A stretch of DNA of 40,535 bases from a virus, in the IMG/VR virus record IMGVR_UViG_3300045950_000084, positions 1-40,535 of that record. One strand, given 5' to 3'. Position numbers and translations under genes: made by a program. Shown piece by piece: positions 1 through 6,955 of this stretch (positions within the stretch are counted from its first letter, which is position 1; each line of letters starts with the position of its first letter). The notes under the pieces were generated by a model. The model saw only the letters and a list, made by a program, of their open reading frames with translations. It had not been told where the DNA came from and searched no databases.

Positions 1-330
1 ATGCACTGAAAAGTTGAAACTCGGCGCAGCGCCACCGAGCTCGTAGATCGCCTTGATGTAACGCGGGCACTGTTCGACCACGATGGTTTCTTTCCCCGCC
101 GCAGACTTCGCCGCGAATGCGGGCGAAAGGTCGAAATGAAGCCCCGCTACGACCCCGACAAGCTTCACATCAAGTCGGGGGGCGACCCCTGAAACGTCCG
201 ACACATCAAGGTAAAACCGCGCACGGTCGGGTCGGTAACCCCCACTAATGTCCCCGTCAAGCGTGTCAATGAGCGGGCTTTCGCCGCTCAGGGTCTTTAC
301 GCCTGCTGTAAGCGTTTTCTCTAGATACAC
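1..330 (-). CDS. Hypothetical phage protein, C-terminus cut by window edge
   Basis: The frame stays open from a GTG at 330 to the left edge, so about 110 residues are visible and the C-terminus is missing. The GTG is chosen because AAAGGA lies 8 bases upstream and the same frame has no ATG between it and the preceding stop. The sequence is mixed hydrophilic and beta-rich, with no motif I recognise. It is the first gene after terL in the direction of transcription, where head or portal-associated genes usually lie, but that is only positional inference. Confidence 0.6.
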   Translation of the reverse strand, partial: MYLEKTLTAGVKTLSGESPLIDTLDGDISGGYRPDRARFYLDVSDVSGVAPRLDVKLVGVVAGLHFDLSPAFAAKSAAGKETIVVEQCPRYIKAIYELGGAAPSFNFSVH

Positions 331-358
331 GCAAGGGGTCCTTTGGGCGATCTCGGGA

Positions 359-388
359 AGTATGTCATGACTGACTTATAGTTGTCAA
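359..388 (-). promoter_or_regulatory. Sigma70-type promoter after terL
   Basis: Minus strand: a perfect TTGACA (388-383), an 18-base spacer and CATACT (364-359, 4 of 6 matches). It lies between the terL stop and the GTG of the left-edge gene, giving a leader of roughly 20 bases. The operator-like palindrome at 363-376 occupies the spacer, so a bound repressor would block it. Confidence 0.5.
363..376. promoter_or_regulatory. Operator-like palindrome TGTCA-N4-TGACT
   Basis: TGTCATGACTGACT, one mismatch from the family consensus AGTCA-N4-TGACT. It lies inside the spacer of the promoter that follows terL. Confidence 0.5.
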
Positions 389-389
389 C

Positions 390-1703
390 CTATAAAGACC
401 TGCCGACCAGCACGATCTTCTTGACGGGGAACTGATATTCCATCGGATACCCGACCGCATCGGTGATGTGCTCGATGTCCGCGTCCTTGTCAATTTCCCG
501 CGTGTTTGCCTTGTAAATGACCTGTTCAAACGACTCGATCAAGTTCTCGCACTTTTGGTTGATATAAAGATGAACTGTCCCGTTCGCCGAGCGAAGCATT
601 CGGTTCACCGAATTCACTCGGTCTGCGACAAGCGGGTGTTTTCTTCGATATTTCAGACGCTTAAAGCCCTTTTGTCTGAAGATGTCCAGATCCGACTCGC
701 CTCGAGCGTGCTGACGATACTGGCCGGCAGGGTCGGGAAAGATCGTCACCTGCTTCATCCAGCGGTAATACCGCTTCTCGATTTCGTTGCAGACCTCCTC
801 GGTGTTCGAACCCTTCAGCACGATCTCATCGACCACCCATACAGTCTTCCCGTCCTCCTGAGGTTGGAGCACGACCGAACACATCGGGTCGAGGTTGAAG
901 TCCTGACCGATCCAGATCGGCAAGCGCGGGTTGAACGGATAGTGCCCGACATGCACTCGGCGGTTGAAGGGGTAGTAGACCCGGCCGCTCATCGTCTCGA
1001 ACGAGGCGTTGAACTCCTGGTTGAAGCTCTTCTCGTCCATGTCGGCGCGCGCGGCTTCAATTTCTTCTGCGCTAATGAAGGGCGAGCTCAGGGTCGGAAA
1101 CTGCCAAGACCGCCAGACGTTTCGGCGCATCACGCCGCTCGAGTCGACGTAGGTCTCACCTCTCTTCCCGAGGGTGTATATCTCGTAAAGGAAGTTGTAA
1201 GACTTCGGGGTTCCGATGAAGAGCGCCTTGCCGCGGGTGCTGGCAAGGGTCGGGCGCAGAACCCTATACCATGCATCGGGGTCGATGTCCTGGACCTCAT
1301 CAAGCACCAGGAAGTTGATCCCGACGCCTCGCAGGGAATCGGGATTGTCAGCGCCCTTAAGCTCGATTCGGGTCTTGTTCTTGAGCCAGATCGTCATGAG
1401 GGTCTCGTTGATGCGTTCGATCCACATCTTCGGGATCGACTCCATCAACTCGGGCCACATGATCTGCTTCGCCATGCGGTAAGACGGCGCGACATACCAG
1501 ATCAACTGCCGCGGGGTCACCGAGGCGCTGATGATCGCGATCTTCGCGAGTTGCGTCTTGCCCCAGCGACGCCCCGCGACCACCACCTTGAAACGATGGG
1601 GGTCGCGATAGACCTCCATCTGCTTTGGATGCAGAAAGAGACTCGGCCGGTGTCTGTGCCCTACACCGGCCGTCAAACTCGTCGCGTGAGCGGATGCTGT
1701 CAC
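390..1703 (-). CDS. terL: Terminase large subunit
   Basis: ATP-driven DNA packaging motor with a C-terminal headful or cos nuclease. Visible motifs: Walker A GRRWGKT at residues 44-50, Walker B FLVLDE with D135/E136, and a coupling motif GTP at 164-166. The nuclease half holds the acidic positions GQDF (D268), FPDP (D324) and a late ITDAVGYP segment. The 437 residues are normal for the family. The start is GTG, overlapping the terS stop as GTGA, so translation is probably coupled. It is followed by a promoter of its own for the next gene. Confidence 0.95.
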   Translation of the reverse strand: MTASAHATSLTAGVGHRHRPSLFLHPKQMEVYRDPHRFKVVVAGRRWGKTQLAKIAIISASVTPRQLIWYVAPSYRMAKQIMWPELMESIPKMWIERINETLMTIWLKNKTRIELKGADNPDSLRGVGINFLVLDEVQDIDPDAWYRVLRPTLASTRGKALFIGTPKSYNFLYEIYTLGKRGETYVDSSGVMRRNVWRSWQFPTLSSPFISAEEIEAARADMDEKSFNQEFNASFETMSGRVYYPFNRRVHVGHYPFNPRLPIWIGQDFNLDPMCSVVLQPQEDGKTVWVVDEIVLKGSNTEEVCNEIEKRYYRWMKQVTIFPDPAGQYRQHARGESDLDIFRQKGFKRLKYRRKHPLVADRVNSVNRMLRSANGTVHLYINQKCENLIESFEQVIYKANTREIDKDADIEHITDAVGYPMEYQFPVKKIVLVGRSL

Positions 1704-2401
1704 TTTGCAGGTGTCTGAACGGGTGGCGAATCGTCGTCATCACCCTCCGCCACCTTGTCGTTGCTGGCTGGTTCCCCGCCCTCCCCCGTAGCGACAAGAT
1801 CCTCAAGCGCCCCGACCGATTCGGTATCCTCCTCGGCAAGTCGCGCGCGCTCGAGGGCGATGTCTTCTGCGGTCATTTCCTGAATGCCGAGCACTGGCAT
1901 TTCTTCCTTCTCTCCGTTGCTGTCGTCCTTCACGCCGAGGGCCTTCAGACGCCCCTCGTGGGCCATACGAACCGCCCGTATGTGTAGCTCGAGCGCCTTC
2001 GCGTCATTGATGGTCGTGCCGATCCTCGCGCCCGAATGTCTCGCCTCGGTCACCGACTGCGCCGAAAGTTTCTGGTAGGCCGAGAGCATGCGGTAGGTCT
2101 CGTCATTGGTTTCGCGAACCTTCTTCGCGATCTCGGTGGCCTGCGCTTCGGCCTCTTTCTTCAGTTGGTCGGCCACCTGGGCGTCGACGATCGCTCGCTG
2201 CGACCCCTTCTCGACGCCCATCTTTTTCAGGGCGCGTTGAATCGCGAGCTCGGACTTACCGAACCTCTTCGCGAGATCCTTGATCGTTACGGTGCCCAGC
2301 GCCCAGGCGGTAGACGCCTCGATTCTCTGGGCGTAGGTGAGCTGACGGCGAGACTTCTTCGGCGTCTTAACCGGCTTCGGGGTGACGGGTGTCTCGCTCA
2401 T
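1700..2401 (-). CDS. terS: Terminase small subunit (probable)
   Basis: Called as the DNA-recognition subunit of the packaging complex because it immediately precedes and overlaps terL and carries an N-terminal helix-turn-helix-like region (TYAQRIEASTAWALGTVTIK then DLAKRFGKSELAIQRALKK). A helical middle and an acidic tail follow. I start it at the ATG at 2401 (MSETPV, 233 residues). An upstream in-frame ATG at 2446 lies inside an intrinsic-terminator hairpin and lacks a ribosome binding site. The family is very divergent, so the call rests on position plus the helix-turn-helix. Confidence 0.75.
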   Translation of the reverse strand: MSETPVTPKPVKTPKKSRRQLTYAQRIEASTAWALGTVTIKDLAKRFGKSELAIQRALKKMGVEKGSQRAIVDAQVADQLKKEAEAQATEIAKKVRETNDETYRMLSAYQKLSAQSVTEARHSGARIGTTINDAKALELHIRAVRMAHEGRLKALGVKDDSNGEKEEMPVLGIQEMTAEDIALERARLAEEDTESVGALEDLVATGEGGEPASNDKVAEGDDDDSPPVQTPAK

Positions 2402-2413
2402 CACGACACCCAG

Positions 2414-2444
2414 AAAAAAGCGGGGCCGGGGAGACAACGGCCCC
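2414..2444 (-). terminator. Intrinsic terminator in the terS leader
   Basis: Minus strand: GGGGCCG, loop TTGTCTCCC, CGGCCCC, then GC and six T. A 7-bp all-GC stem plus U-tract is canonical. It ends transcripts from the eight-gene operon, but it also lies downstream of the terS promoter at 2468-2496, so terS-terL expression would need read-through or antitermination. Confidence 0.75.
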
Positions 2445-2467
2445 ATTCGGAGGAGAGATGCAGGATC

Positions 2468-2496
2468 ATCGTATCACTTTCCGCAGGTTGGTTCAA
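2468..2496 (-). promoter_or_regulatory. Sigma70 promoter for terS-terL
   Basis: TTGAAC (2496-2491), exactly 17 bases, TACGAT (2473-2468) on the minus strand. Predicted start near 2461, leaving a leader of about 60 bases that contains the terminator at 2414-2444. The palindrome at 2495-2508 touches the -35 box. Confidence 0.6.
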
Positions 2497-2508
2497 TCAG
2501 TGCTGACT
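2495..2508. promoter_or_regulatory. Operator-like palindrome at terS promoter
   Basis: AATCAGTGCTGACT, one mismatch to AGTCA-N4-TGACT. It abuts the -35 box of the terS promoter. Confidence 0.55.
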
Positions 2509-2532
2509 GCTATTACCCGACTAATTTACTCA

Positions 2533-2633
2533 ACTTGGCGGTTTCTTATACTTCCCTTAGTCTTTTAGACTTAAGTCAGTTCTTATTTAAGACAAGGGGT
2601 ATATATAGAGGGAAGTATAAGAAACCGCCAAGT
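2533..2633. repeat. Perfect 25-bp inverted repeat with 51-base AT-rich loop
   Basis: Arms 2533-2557 and 2609-2633 are exact reverse complements, beginning ACTTGGCGG and ending in CCGCCAAGT. The loop is AT-rich and holds smaller palindromes (GTCTTTTAGAC, CTTAAG). It sits in the gap between the winged-helix gene and the terS promoter, so it would be transcribed as a long hairpin or act as a cruciform. AT content here is far above the surrounding genes. Confidence 0.85.
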
Positions 2634-2645
2634 AGACTAAATTAC

Positions 2646-3008
2646 TCAGGTATCCGTAGAAACGATCGACCCCTCGGAAGCGAAGCGATCGGGCTGTAGA
2701 AGTTCCAAAGCTTCATCTTTTTCGGTTTCGATGAAACTTGGCGAACTGCCAAGTTTGACCATCGCCCTTCCGAGGTCGGTCGGGAAATAGGTCACGCGCT
2801 TTCGTCCGCGTCGGTGTTGGTAGTCGCCCTTATACATGATGCCGTTCGCGATCAGCGCGCGGATCGAGAACTGCATACTCATCTTTGTGGTCTTGTAGGG
2901 CAGGCGTTCGAGAAGCTGGTCCATGTCGATCGGTATCAGGTTACCGTTCGCGTCCCTTCCATCGCCATCGCAGATCACCAACATGATCTGCATTTGTTTG
3001 TCGGTCAT
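2646..3008 (-). CDS. Small winged-helix-like protein, last gene of the modification operon
   Basis: 120 residues starting MTDKQMQ at 3008, chosen because it gives the ATGA overlap used throughout this operon. The layout fits a winged helix: a helical N-terminus, a recognition-like segment (KTTKMSMQFSIRALIANGIM), then a wing-like YQHRRGRKRVTYFPTDLGR. This resembles MarR/DUF-type phage regulators. It may regulate the operon or read its sites; neither is shown. The coding sequence contains a 9-bp inverted repeat at 2734-2756. Confidence 0.7.
   Translation of the reverse strand: MTDKQMQIMLVICDGDGRDANGNLIPIDMDQLLERLPYKTTKMSMQFSIRALIANGIMYKGDYQHRRGRKRVTYFPTDLGRAMVKLGSSPSFIETEKDEALELLQPDRFASEGSIVSTDT
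2734..2756. repeat. Palindrome AAACTTGGC-N5-GCCAAGTTT
   Basis: Perfect 9-bp arms, loop GAACT, inside the 3' part of the winged-helix gene. The ACTTGGC/GCCAAGT core recurs at 12511-12529 and as the outer ends of the arms at 2533 and 2633. Confidence 0.6.
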
Positions 3009-3958
3009 GTGCATTTGCGATACTCCTCGGGCAACAGATCGAGTCTCAGTGGCTCGGTCACGCCCTGGTTGTCGAACGCAGTCAGGGGCAGTCGTGCTGG
3101 CAGTTTCCGCATCGCGTTCGTCTTGGGGTCCCAATCGGGGTTAGTCCATACCGCGTATACGGTCGCCCCGAAAACGAGCTGCTGCGTTTGCTTGAGCAGA
3201 TAGCCGATTTCCATCTGCTCGACGCGGCTAGTTCCGTTAAGACGGTTGTCGCCCGACTTCTCCATGCTCGAGTGTTCGTAGTAGAACGCGCGGAGCTCGG
3301 TCAGCACCCGCTCCCGAACGTGTTCGGGCATCACTTTGAGCTCCGCCAGGATCGCAACGTAGTCGTAGGCGGGGCTGACGAAGTGACGGCGAAAGAACCG
3401 CAGGCCCGACTCGAGTGCAGTCGCCGCTTTGGGCGCCACGAACCTCATTCCGGCCTTGATCGAGAAGGGGTTGTAGCGGCTCATCGAGCTACGGCTTTCG
3501 ACGTAGCGATACCCCATCATGCGGTAACCGAGGCCTTTGAAGCGGTAGGCGATGCCGGCGCCGCGATACATGGTGTCGAGCACCGTGCGGCTAGACAGAA
3601 TCAGGTTCTTGTTCAACCACATCATTCGCATCTTGTTGATGAGGGTGTTGTCCTTCCCGTTTTGGTTCGGCTTCAGGTGCGGAAACACGAGGTTCCGCCC
3701 CGAGTCGAGTGGCTTCGGAACGGTGAACACCATGACGCCAATCGTGAGTCCCCGTTCGGACCCATCTTTCAGCGCACAGCGCATGTAGCGCGGCCCGATC
3801 CCCAGGTTCGAGCTCTTGTAGTGCAGCTCGTGAAGCATCTTCCAATCCTCGAGCGCGCCTCTCTCCACGAAGATGTCCTTCAGGATCGACAGCGGCCGGC
3901 GACCCGCGGTCGGATCGCGTCTCACGAGAATGTCGTGAGTGTCGAGAATGATGGTCAT
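3005..3958 (-). CDS. Mom-like GNAT acyltransferase, candidate DNA-base modifier
   Basis: 317 residues with the look of the GNAT half of COG2401 and of phage Mu Mom. There is an early aromatic/His segment LHYKSSN (45-51), a strand GVMVFTVPKP near 74-83, and SRTVLDTMYRGAGIAYRF (123-140) resembling the acetyl-CoA loop. YVESRSSMSRYNPF (152-165) then leads into KAGM. Mom converts adenine to N6-carbamoylmethyladenine; the product here is unknown. It overlaps the ABC ATPase stop by ATGA, and in COG2401 these two domains are one protein. The C-terminal 100 residues are unassigned. GNAT membership is fairly sure, DNA as substrate is inference. Confidence 0.75.
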   Translation of the reverse strand: MTIILDTHDILVRRDPTAGRRPLSILKDIFVERGALEDWKMLHELHYKSSNLGIGPRYMRCALKDGSERGLTIGVMVFTVPKPLDSGRNLVFPHLKPNQNGKDNTLINKMRMMWLNKNLILSSRTVLDTMYRGAGIAYRFKGLGYRMMGYRYVESRSSMSRYNPFSIKAGMRFVAPKAATALESGLRFFRRHFVSPAYDYVAILAELKVMPEHVRERVLTELRAFYYEHSSMEKSGDNRLNGTSRVEQMEIGYLLKQTQQLVFGATVYAVWTNPDWDPKTNAMRKLPARLPLTAFDNQGVTEPLRLDLLPEEYRKCT

Positions 3959-4668
3959 AGAATCCCTAGCAAGTGCTTGTAAATGTCGTCGGACGACATT
4001 TCGCCCAGTCGTTCCTTGATCTTGTCCGCGGTGTCGATTCTCAGCTTCTCGCGGTAACGCTTCTCGATGTAGAGCGAGGGCTGTAGGTCGGGCACCATGT
4101 CGGTGTGGGTCGTCGCCACGATCACGGTCGCACCCACCTTGCGGGCGGTCTTCTGGACGCTGTAAGCAATGACTTTGGCCGCGGTGCGATCGAGCACCGC
4201 CATGAACTCGTCGGCGACCCAGACTTCTGCCCCCGTTTCTATCGCTTTCGCGAGTCGAAAGCGGTAACGCTGCCCGTCGGAAAGCTCGTCTGGCTTGCGG
4301 ATGTAGAGGTATGCGTCGTTTAGGCCGGCGATCGACAGAATTCGAAGGGCGTCGTTGGTGGACGTGCCGATCTGGTCGATCAGGGTTTTGTCGCGATCGA
4401 GCCCGACCCGATCAAGATTGACGACCCGCTTGCCGCGCTCGGTCATCTGGTGCTCGAGATCCTTGAGAAGTAGCGACTTCCCCGAACCTGACTGGCCGGT
4501 AATGTAGACGACCGACCCCTGCGGCACTTCGAGCTGAAGGTTGTCGAAGATGACGAATTCCTTATCGTCGAGCCCCAGACCGAAGGCTTCAGCGATTTCG
4601 AGCACCCGTTGGCTGCGATAGACGCGGGTTTCGAACCGCTTGTTGATGGTGTAGGTGTCGCGGTTCAT
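3955..4668 (-). CDS. ABC-type ATPase, COG2401-like ATPase half
   Basis: 237 residues with a complete ABC nucleotide-binding domain: Walker A GQSGSGKS (58-65), signature ELSDGQRYR (128-136), Walker B VWVADEF (149-155), D-loop-like AVLDRTAA and switch histidine TTHTD (H188). No membrane segments and no permease neighbour, so it is a soluble ATPase rather than a transporter. The N-terminal extension and the DLQPSLYIEK tail match the ATPase fused to a predicted acetyltransferase in COG2401; here the acetyltransferase is the next gene, overlapping by 4 bases. It may drive DNA loading or remodelling for the modifier. Confidence 0.85.
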   Translation of the reverse strand: MNRDTYTINKRFETRVYRSQRVLEIAEAFGLGLDDKEFVIFDNLQLEVPQGSVVYITGQSGSGKSLLLKDLEHQMTERGKRVVNLDRVGLDRDKTLIDQIGTSTNDALRILSIAGLNDAYLYIRKPDELSDGQRYRFRLAKAIETGAEVWVADEFMAVLDRTAAKVIAYSVQKTARKVGATVIVATTHTDMVPDLQPSLYIEKRYREKLRIDTADKIKERLGEMSSDDIYKHLLGIL

Positions 4669-5012
4669 TTTGCTCTCACGGTGTTTTCGATCCAGGCGAA
4701 CAGGCCGGGGTTGTCAAGCATCACCGCGGCAAGCCCATTCGCAATCCCGGTGACGTATTCCTCTTCCTGTGCCTTGTGTTCGTCGATGTTCTGGTGCCAG
4801 CAGATACAATGCAGGATCTCGTGAAGCAGCACGTTTGCCATTTTCGAGGGTTGTAGTTCGGGGAGTATCCCGATGACGTTACGCAGAAGGCGCGCCTCGC
4901 CGGCAACACGCCTTTCGTGCGCGTCGATCGAATTGATCGAAACAACCTTGTAAATGATGTAGCCGACCTTTACTGATTTCGGCATCGACTTCCAGGCTTG
5001 TTCGGGGGTCAT
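4665..5012 (-). CDS. Zincin-like metallopeptidase domain protein (copy 1)
   Basis: 115 residues with VLLHEILHCI, the HExxH zinc-binding motif, followed 15-20 residues later by QEEEYVTGIANGL, where a third zinc ligand usually lies. It starts at the ATGA overlap with the preceding gene. Overall pattern (LPxxVKVG-like start, HExxH, Glu-rich helix, DNPGLFAWI end) parallels the neighbouring copy, so the two arose by duplication. Either a small protease or an inactive zinc fold used in a complex; the substrate is unknown. Confidence 0.75.
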   Translation of the reverse strand: MTPEQAWKSMPKSVKVGYIIYKVVSINSIDAHERRVAGEARLLRNVIGILPELQPSKMANVLLHEILHCICWHQNIDEHKAQEEEYVTGIANGLAAVMLDNPGLFAWIENTVRAK

Positions 5013-5389
5013 TCCTTCGTCCTTTCCTTGCGAAGTTCACGCCAGGCCCGGGTGAGCCATGACCACAGTCTGGGGTTGTCTTTCCAGACCTGCGACCAGC
5101 CATTGCCCGACTGCTCGGCAACGTGCTCTTCTTGCGCGCCGTCGGTGATGGCGTAGACGTTGTTGATCGCGTGTTGGAGCTCGTGGATTAGCGTGTTCAC
5201 GAGGACCTGAAGCGACAGCGTTTCGTCGAACTTCATGTGGCACTGTTCGAAGTTCACACTGCCGCGTTCGTCATCTTCGAAATCGTCTTCCCCGGGTTTC
5301 ACCCGCGTCAGACGAAATGTGTAACCGCCGACCTTCACCTGGCGCGGCAGAAGCTCGCGCAGGTCTTTCGTCGCGTGCATGTTCGTCAC
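5009..5389 (-). CDS. Zincin-like metallopeptidase domain protein (copy 2)
   Basis: 126 residues with TLIHELQHAI (HExxH) and a downstream QEEHVAEQSGNGW segment, ending DNPRLWSWL. It is the paralogue of the following gene, sharing LPRQVKVGGY versus MPKSVKVGYI near the N-terminus. Start is taken as the GTG at 5389, which gives the GTGA overlap; an ATG three codons on (5380) with GGGG upstream is an alternative. Position between ParB and ABC ATPase genes implies a role in the same complex. Confidence 0.75.
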   Translation of the reverse strand: MTNMHATKDLRELLPRQVKVGGYTFRLTRVKPGEDDFEDDERGSVNFEQCHMKFDETLSLQVLVNTLIHELQHAINNVYAITDGAQEEHVAEQSGNGWSQVWKDNPRLWSWLTRAWRELRKERTKE

Positions 5390-6045
5390 CCCTGACTGAT
5401 TGGTCCGACCAGCTCTTTGATGTAGGAGGTCACCGCCTGCTCGCCCTTGTGCCCGGTCTTTGCTTCGGCTAGGGCGATGAAGCGGGAATAGTAAATCTCG
5501 TCGGCGCCCTGCACGTCTTTAAAACCGAACGCTTTAATCAGAGGCACGCGATCTTTCGCGAGCGCGTCGACCCGAGCTCTTGTCTCTGCATCTTGCGCTT
5601 CGACTGCGGCATCCACGTCGCTGATATAGGCGCCGTTGTTCTGCTCGCCCATGTCGACGGTGCTGAAGTTGAGCTCCTTCTCATCGAAGGTGCCGGCGAG
5701 AAGCGACAGATCGTTGACCGCCTGCATTGCCTTTCGCAAGACTTCGGTATCGAAGTCGCCGACCGCCGCCCGGTTGTCTGCGAGACGAGCGGCATTCGCC
5801 TGGTCATCGGTCAGGTCTGCCCGCTTCAGCACCGGGACCTTCTTCATCCCGAGCTTGATTGCAGCGAGTCTACGTCCGTGTCCTTTGATGATTACGTCAT
5901 TGCGATCGACGACGATCGGTTGATCCCAGCCGAAGGTCTTGATCGAATGCGCGATGCCGCCGACCTGTGCTTCGTCGTGCTTCTTTGCGTTCAGATCGTA
6001 GGGCTTGACGCGCTCTACGTCCCACAGCTCGATGTGAAGGTTCAT
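5386..6045 (-). CDS. ParB/Srx-fold protein (second copy)
   Basis: 219 residues. The N-terminal half is a ParB-like domain: VERVKPYDLNAKKHD, then SIKTFGWDQPIVVDRND and the signature GHGRRLAA, followed by LTDDQANAARLADNRAA. The C-terminal half is helical and unassigned. In plasmid segregation ParB binds centromere-like DNA and CTP; in phages single ParB-like domains accompany DNA-modification genes. It overlaps both neighbours by 4 bases and shares only the domain, not close identity, with the ParB-like gene at 6209. Confidence 0.85.
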   Translation of the reverse strand: MNLHIELWDVERVKPYDLNAKKHDEAQVGGIAHSIKTFGWDQPIVVDRNDVIIKGHGRRLAAIKLGMKKVPVLKRADLTDDQANAARLADNRAAVGDFDTEVLRKAMQAVNDLSLLAGTFDEKELNFSTVDMGEQNNGAYISDVDAAVEAQDAETRARVDALAKDRVPLIKAFGFKDVQGADEIYYSRFIALAEAKTGHKGEQAVTSYIKELVGPISQG

Positions 6046-6212
6046 GCGAAGTCCTTGGGTTTCTTGACGATCTTGATGGGTTTCGTTGCTGACCGTGTGC
6101 CCATGTCGCTTTCTTCTTTCGCGTCGAACTCGCTACCGTTGTGGCATTCCTCGCAGATCGCCGGCTCACGGTGGTTGTAGTAGCAGTCGGGGCAGAACGA
6201 ATACTTACTCAC
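6042..6212 (-). CDS. Small zinc-ribbon protein
   Basis: 56 residues from a GTG at 6212 that overlaps the preceding stop as GTGA; the stop overlaps the next ATG, so it fits the operon exactly. CPDC and CEEC pairs form a compact zinc ribbon near residues 7-22, followed by a basic tail (KPIKIVKKPK). Such proteins often bind nucleic acid or serve as assembly factors; here, sandwiched between two ParB-like genes, it is probably a subunit of the same machinery. Confidence 0.7.
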   Translation of the reverse strand: MSKYSFCPDCYYNHREPAICEECHNGSEFDAKEESDMGTRSATKPIKIVKKPKDFA

Positions 6213-6880
6213 GATGCGTTTCTTTCCTTGTTGAGAAGATAGACCAGCGCGTTGCCCGCGTTCGTCATCGAGTCGTCGGACGTGAAGTTCTGCTCGCGCA
6301 TAATTTTTTCGAGGACCGCGGTGCCCCAAGCGGCGTCTTCTACGGGCACCTTGAAACGCATGATCTGGTGTGTCGGCGCGGGCTTCGAGGGAATCTCTGG
6401 GGTGGGACCACCCGCGGGCATGTCGAGGTCTTGCATCGCTATACTCGATGCAGACAGAAGATGATTCAGCTCGCTATCGCTGTAAGGCAGGAACTTCCCC
6501 AGTTCTTCGGGCGTGCCGAGTTCTTTGAGGAGGTCGGCGAGCTGAAGCGCGTCATCCTCCCCATAGCGGCCGTTGTCGGCGAGCCCGATCTCTTTTGCCT
6601 TCGAGTCGGGAACGGTGCCGAGGTTGAAGATGGGAACGAGCTCCATTCCTCGTTTCTTGGCGATCTGCCAGCGGTGCTCGCCCCCCAGGATCTCGAGCGA
6701 CCCGTCTTCGAGGGTGCGAACGATGATTGGCTTGAAGAACCCGAGGCGCTTCATCGACTCTTCGATGCGGGCCTCGTTTTCGGGGGAAACGACGTTGGTG
6801 TTCCAGGTGTTCGGCTGCAGGCGATCGGGGTGAACCATGTCGGTCAGGTCGACCTTCACGGTCAGGTTACTCGAGGGCAT
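6209..6880 (-). CDS. ParB/Srx-fold protein (first copy), first gene of the operon
   Basis: 223 residues from ATG 6880, chosen because AAGGA lies 6 bases upstream; a longer frame exists but runs into the divergent promoter region. ParB-like features: MVHPDRLQPNTWNTNVV, ESMKRLGFFKPIIVR, GGEHRWQIAKKRG, IGLADNGRYGEDD. A C-terminal domain of about 90 residues ends in a helical segment (NAGNALVYLL). It heads the eight-gene block and is divergently arranged with the helicase operon. Confidence 0.85.
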   Translation of the reverse strand: MPSSNLTVKVDLTDMVHPDRLQPNTWNTNVVSPENEARIEESMKRLGFFKPIIVRTLEDGSLEILGGEHRWQIAKKRGMELVPIFNLGTVPDSKAKEIGLADNGRYGEDDALQLADLLKELGTPEELGKFLPYSDSELNHLLSASSIAMQDLDMPAGGPTPEIPSKPAPTHQIMRFKVPVEDAAWGTAVLEKIMREQNFTSDDSMTNAGNALVYLLNKERNAS

Positions 6881-6907
6881 TCCGTGTCCTTGTTCGCTAC
6901 AATAGTA

Positions 6908-6921
6908 AGTCAGCGATGACT
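6908..6921. promoter_or_regulatory. Operator-like palindrome in the divergent control region
   Basis: AGTCAGCGATGACT, a perfect AGTCA-N4-TGACT, between divergently read operons. The identical 14-mer occurs at 11743-11756 on the other strand. Its right half coincides with the -35 region of the plus-strand promoter. Confidence 0.65.
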
Positions 6922-6943
6922 GTATCCTATTTGGCGATATAAG
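6916..6943 (+). promoter_or_regulatory. Candidate promoter for helicase operon
   Basis: ATGACT (6916-6921), 16 bases, TATAAG (6938-6943). The predicted start lies only about 6 bases before the ATG at 6956, so the helicase mRNA would be nearly leaderless; an alternative -10 TATCCT at 6923 would leave a longer leader. The -35 box is part of the palindrome. Confidence 0.35.
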
Positions 6944-6955
6944 GCAAGTCCTTAC

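Noticed and set aside
468-1718. Plus-strand frame of 416 codons opposite terL
   Set aside because: Shadow of terL; composition is Arg/His/Leu-rich as expected for an antisense frame.
2402-2446. Longer start for terS at 2446
   Set aside because: The ATG falls inside a terminator hairpin and has no ribosome binding site.
5384-5397. CGTCACCCCTGACT, a near-match to the palindrome family
   Set aside because: It lies inside an overlap of two genes without promoter boxes; treated as chance.
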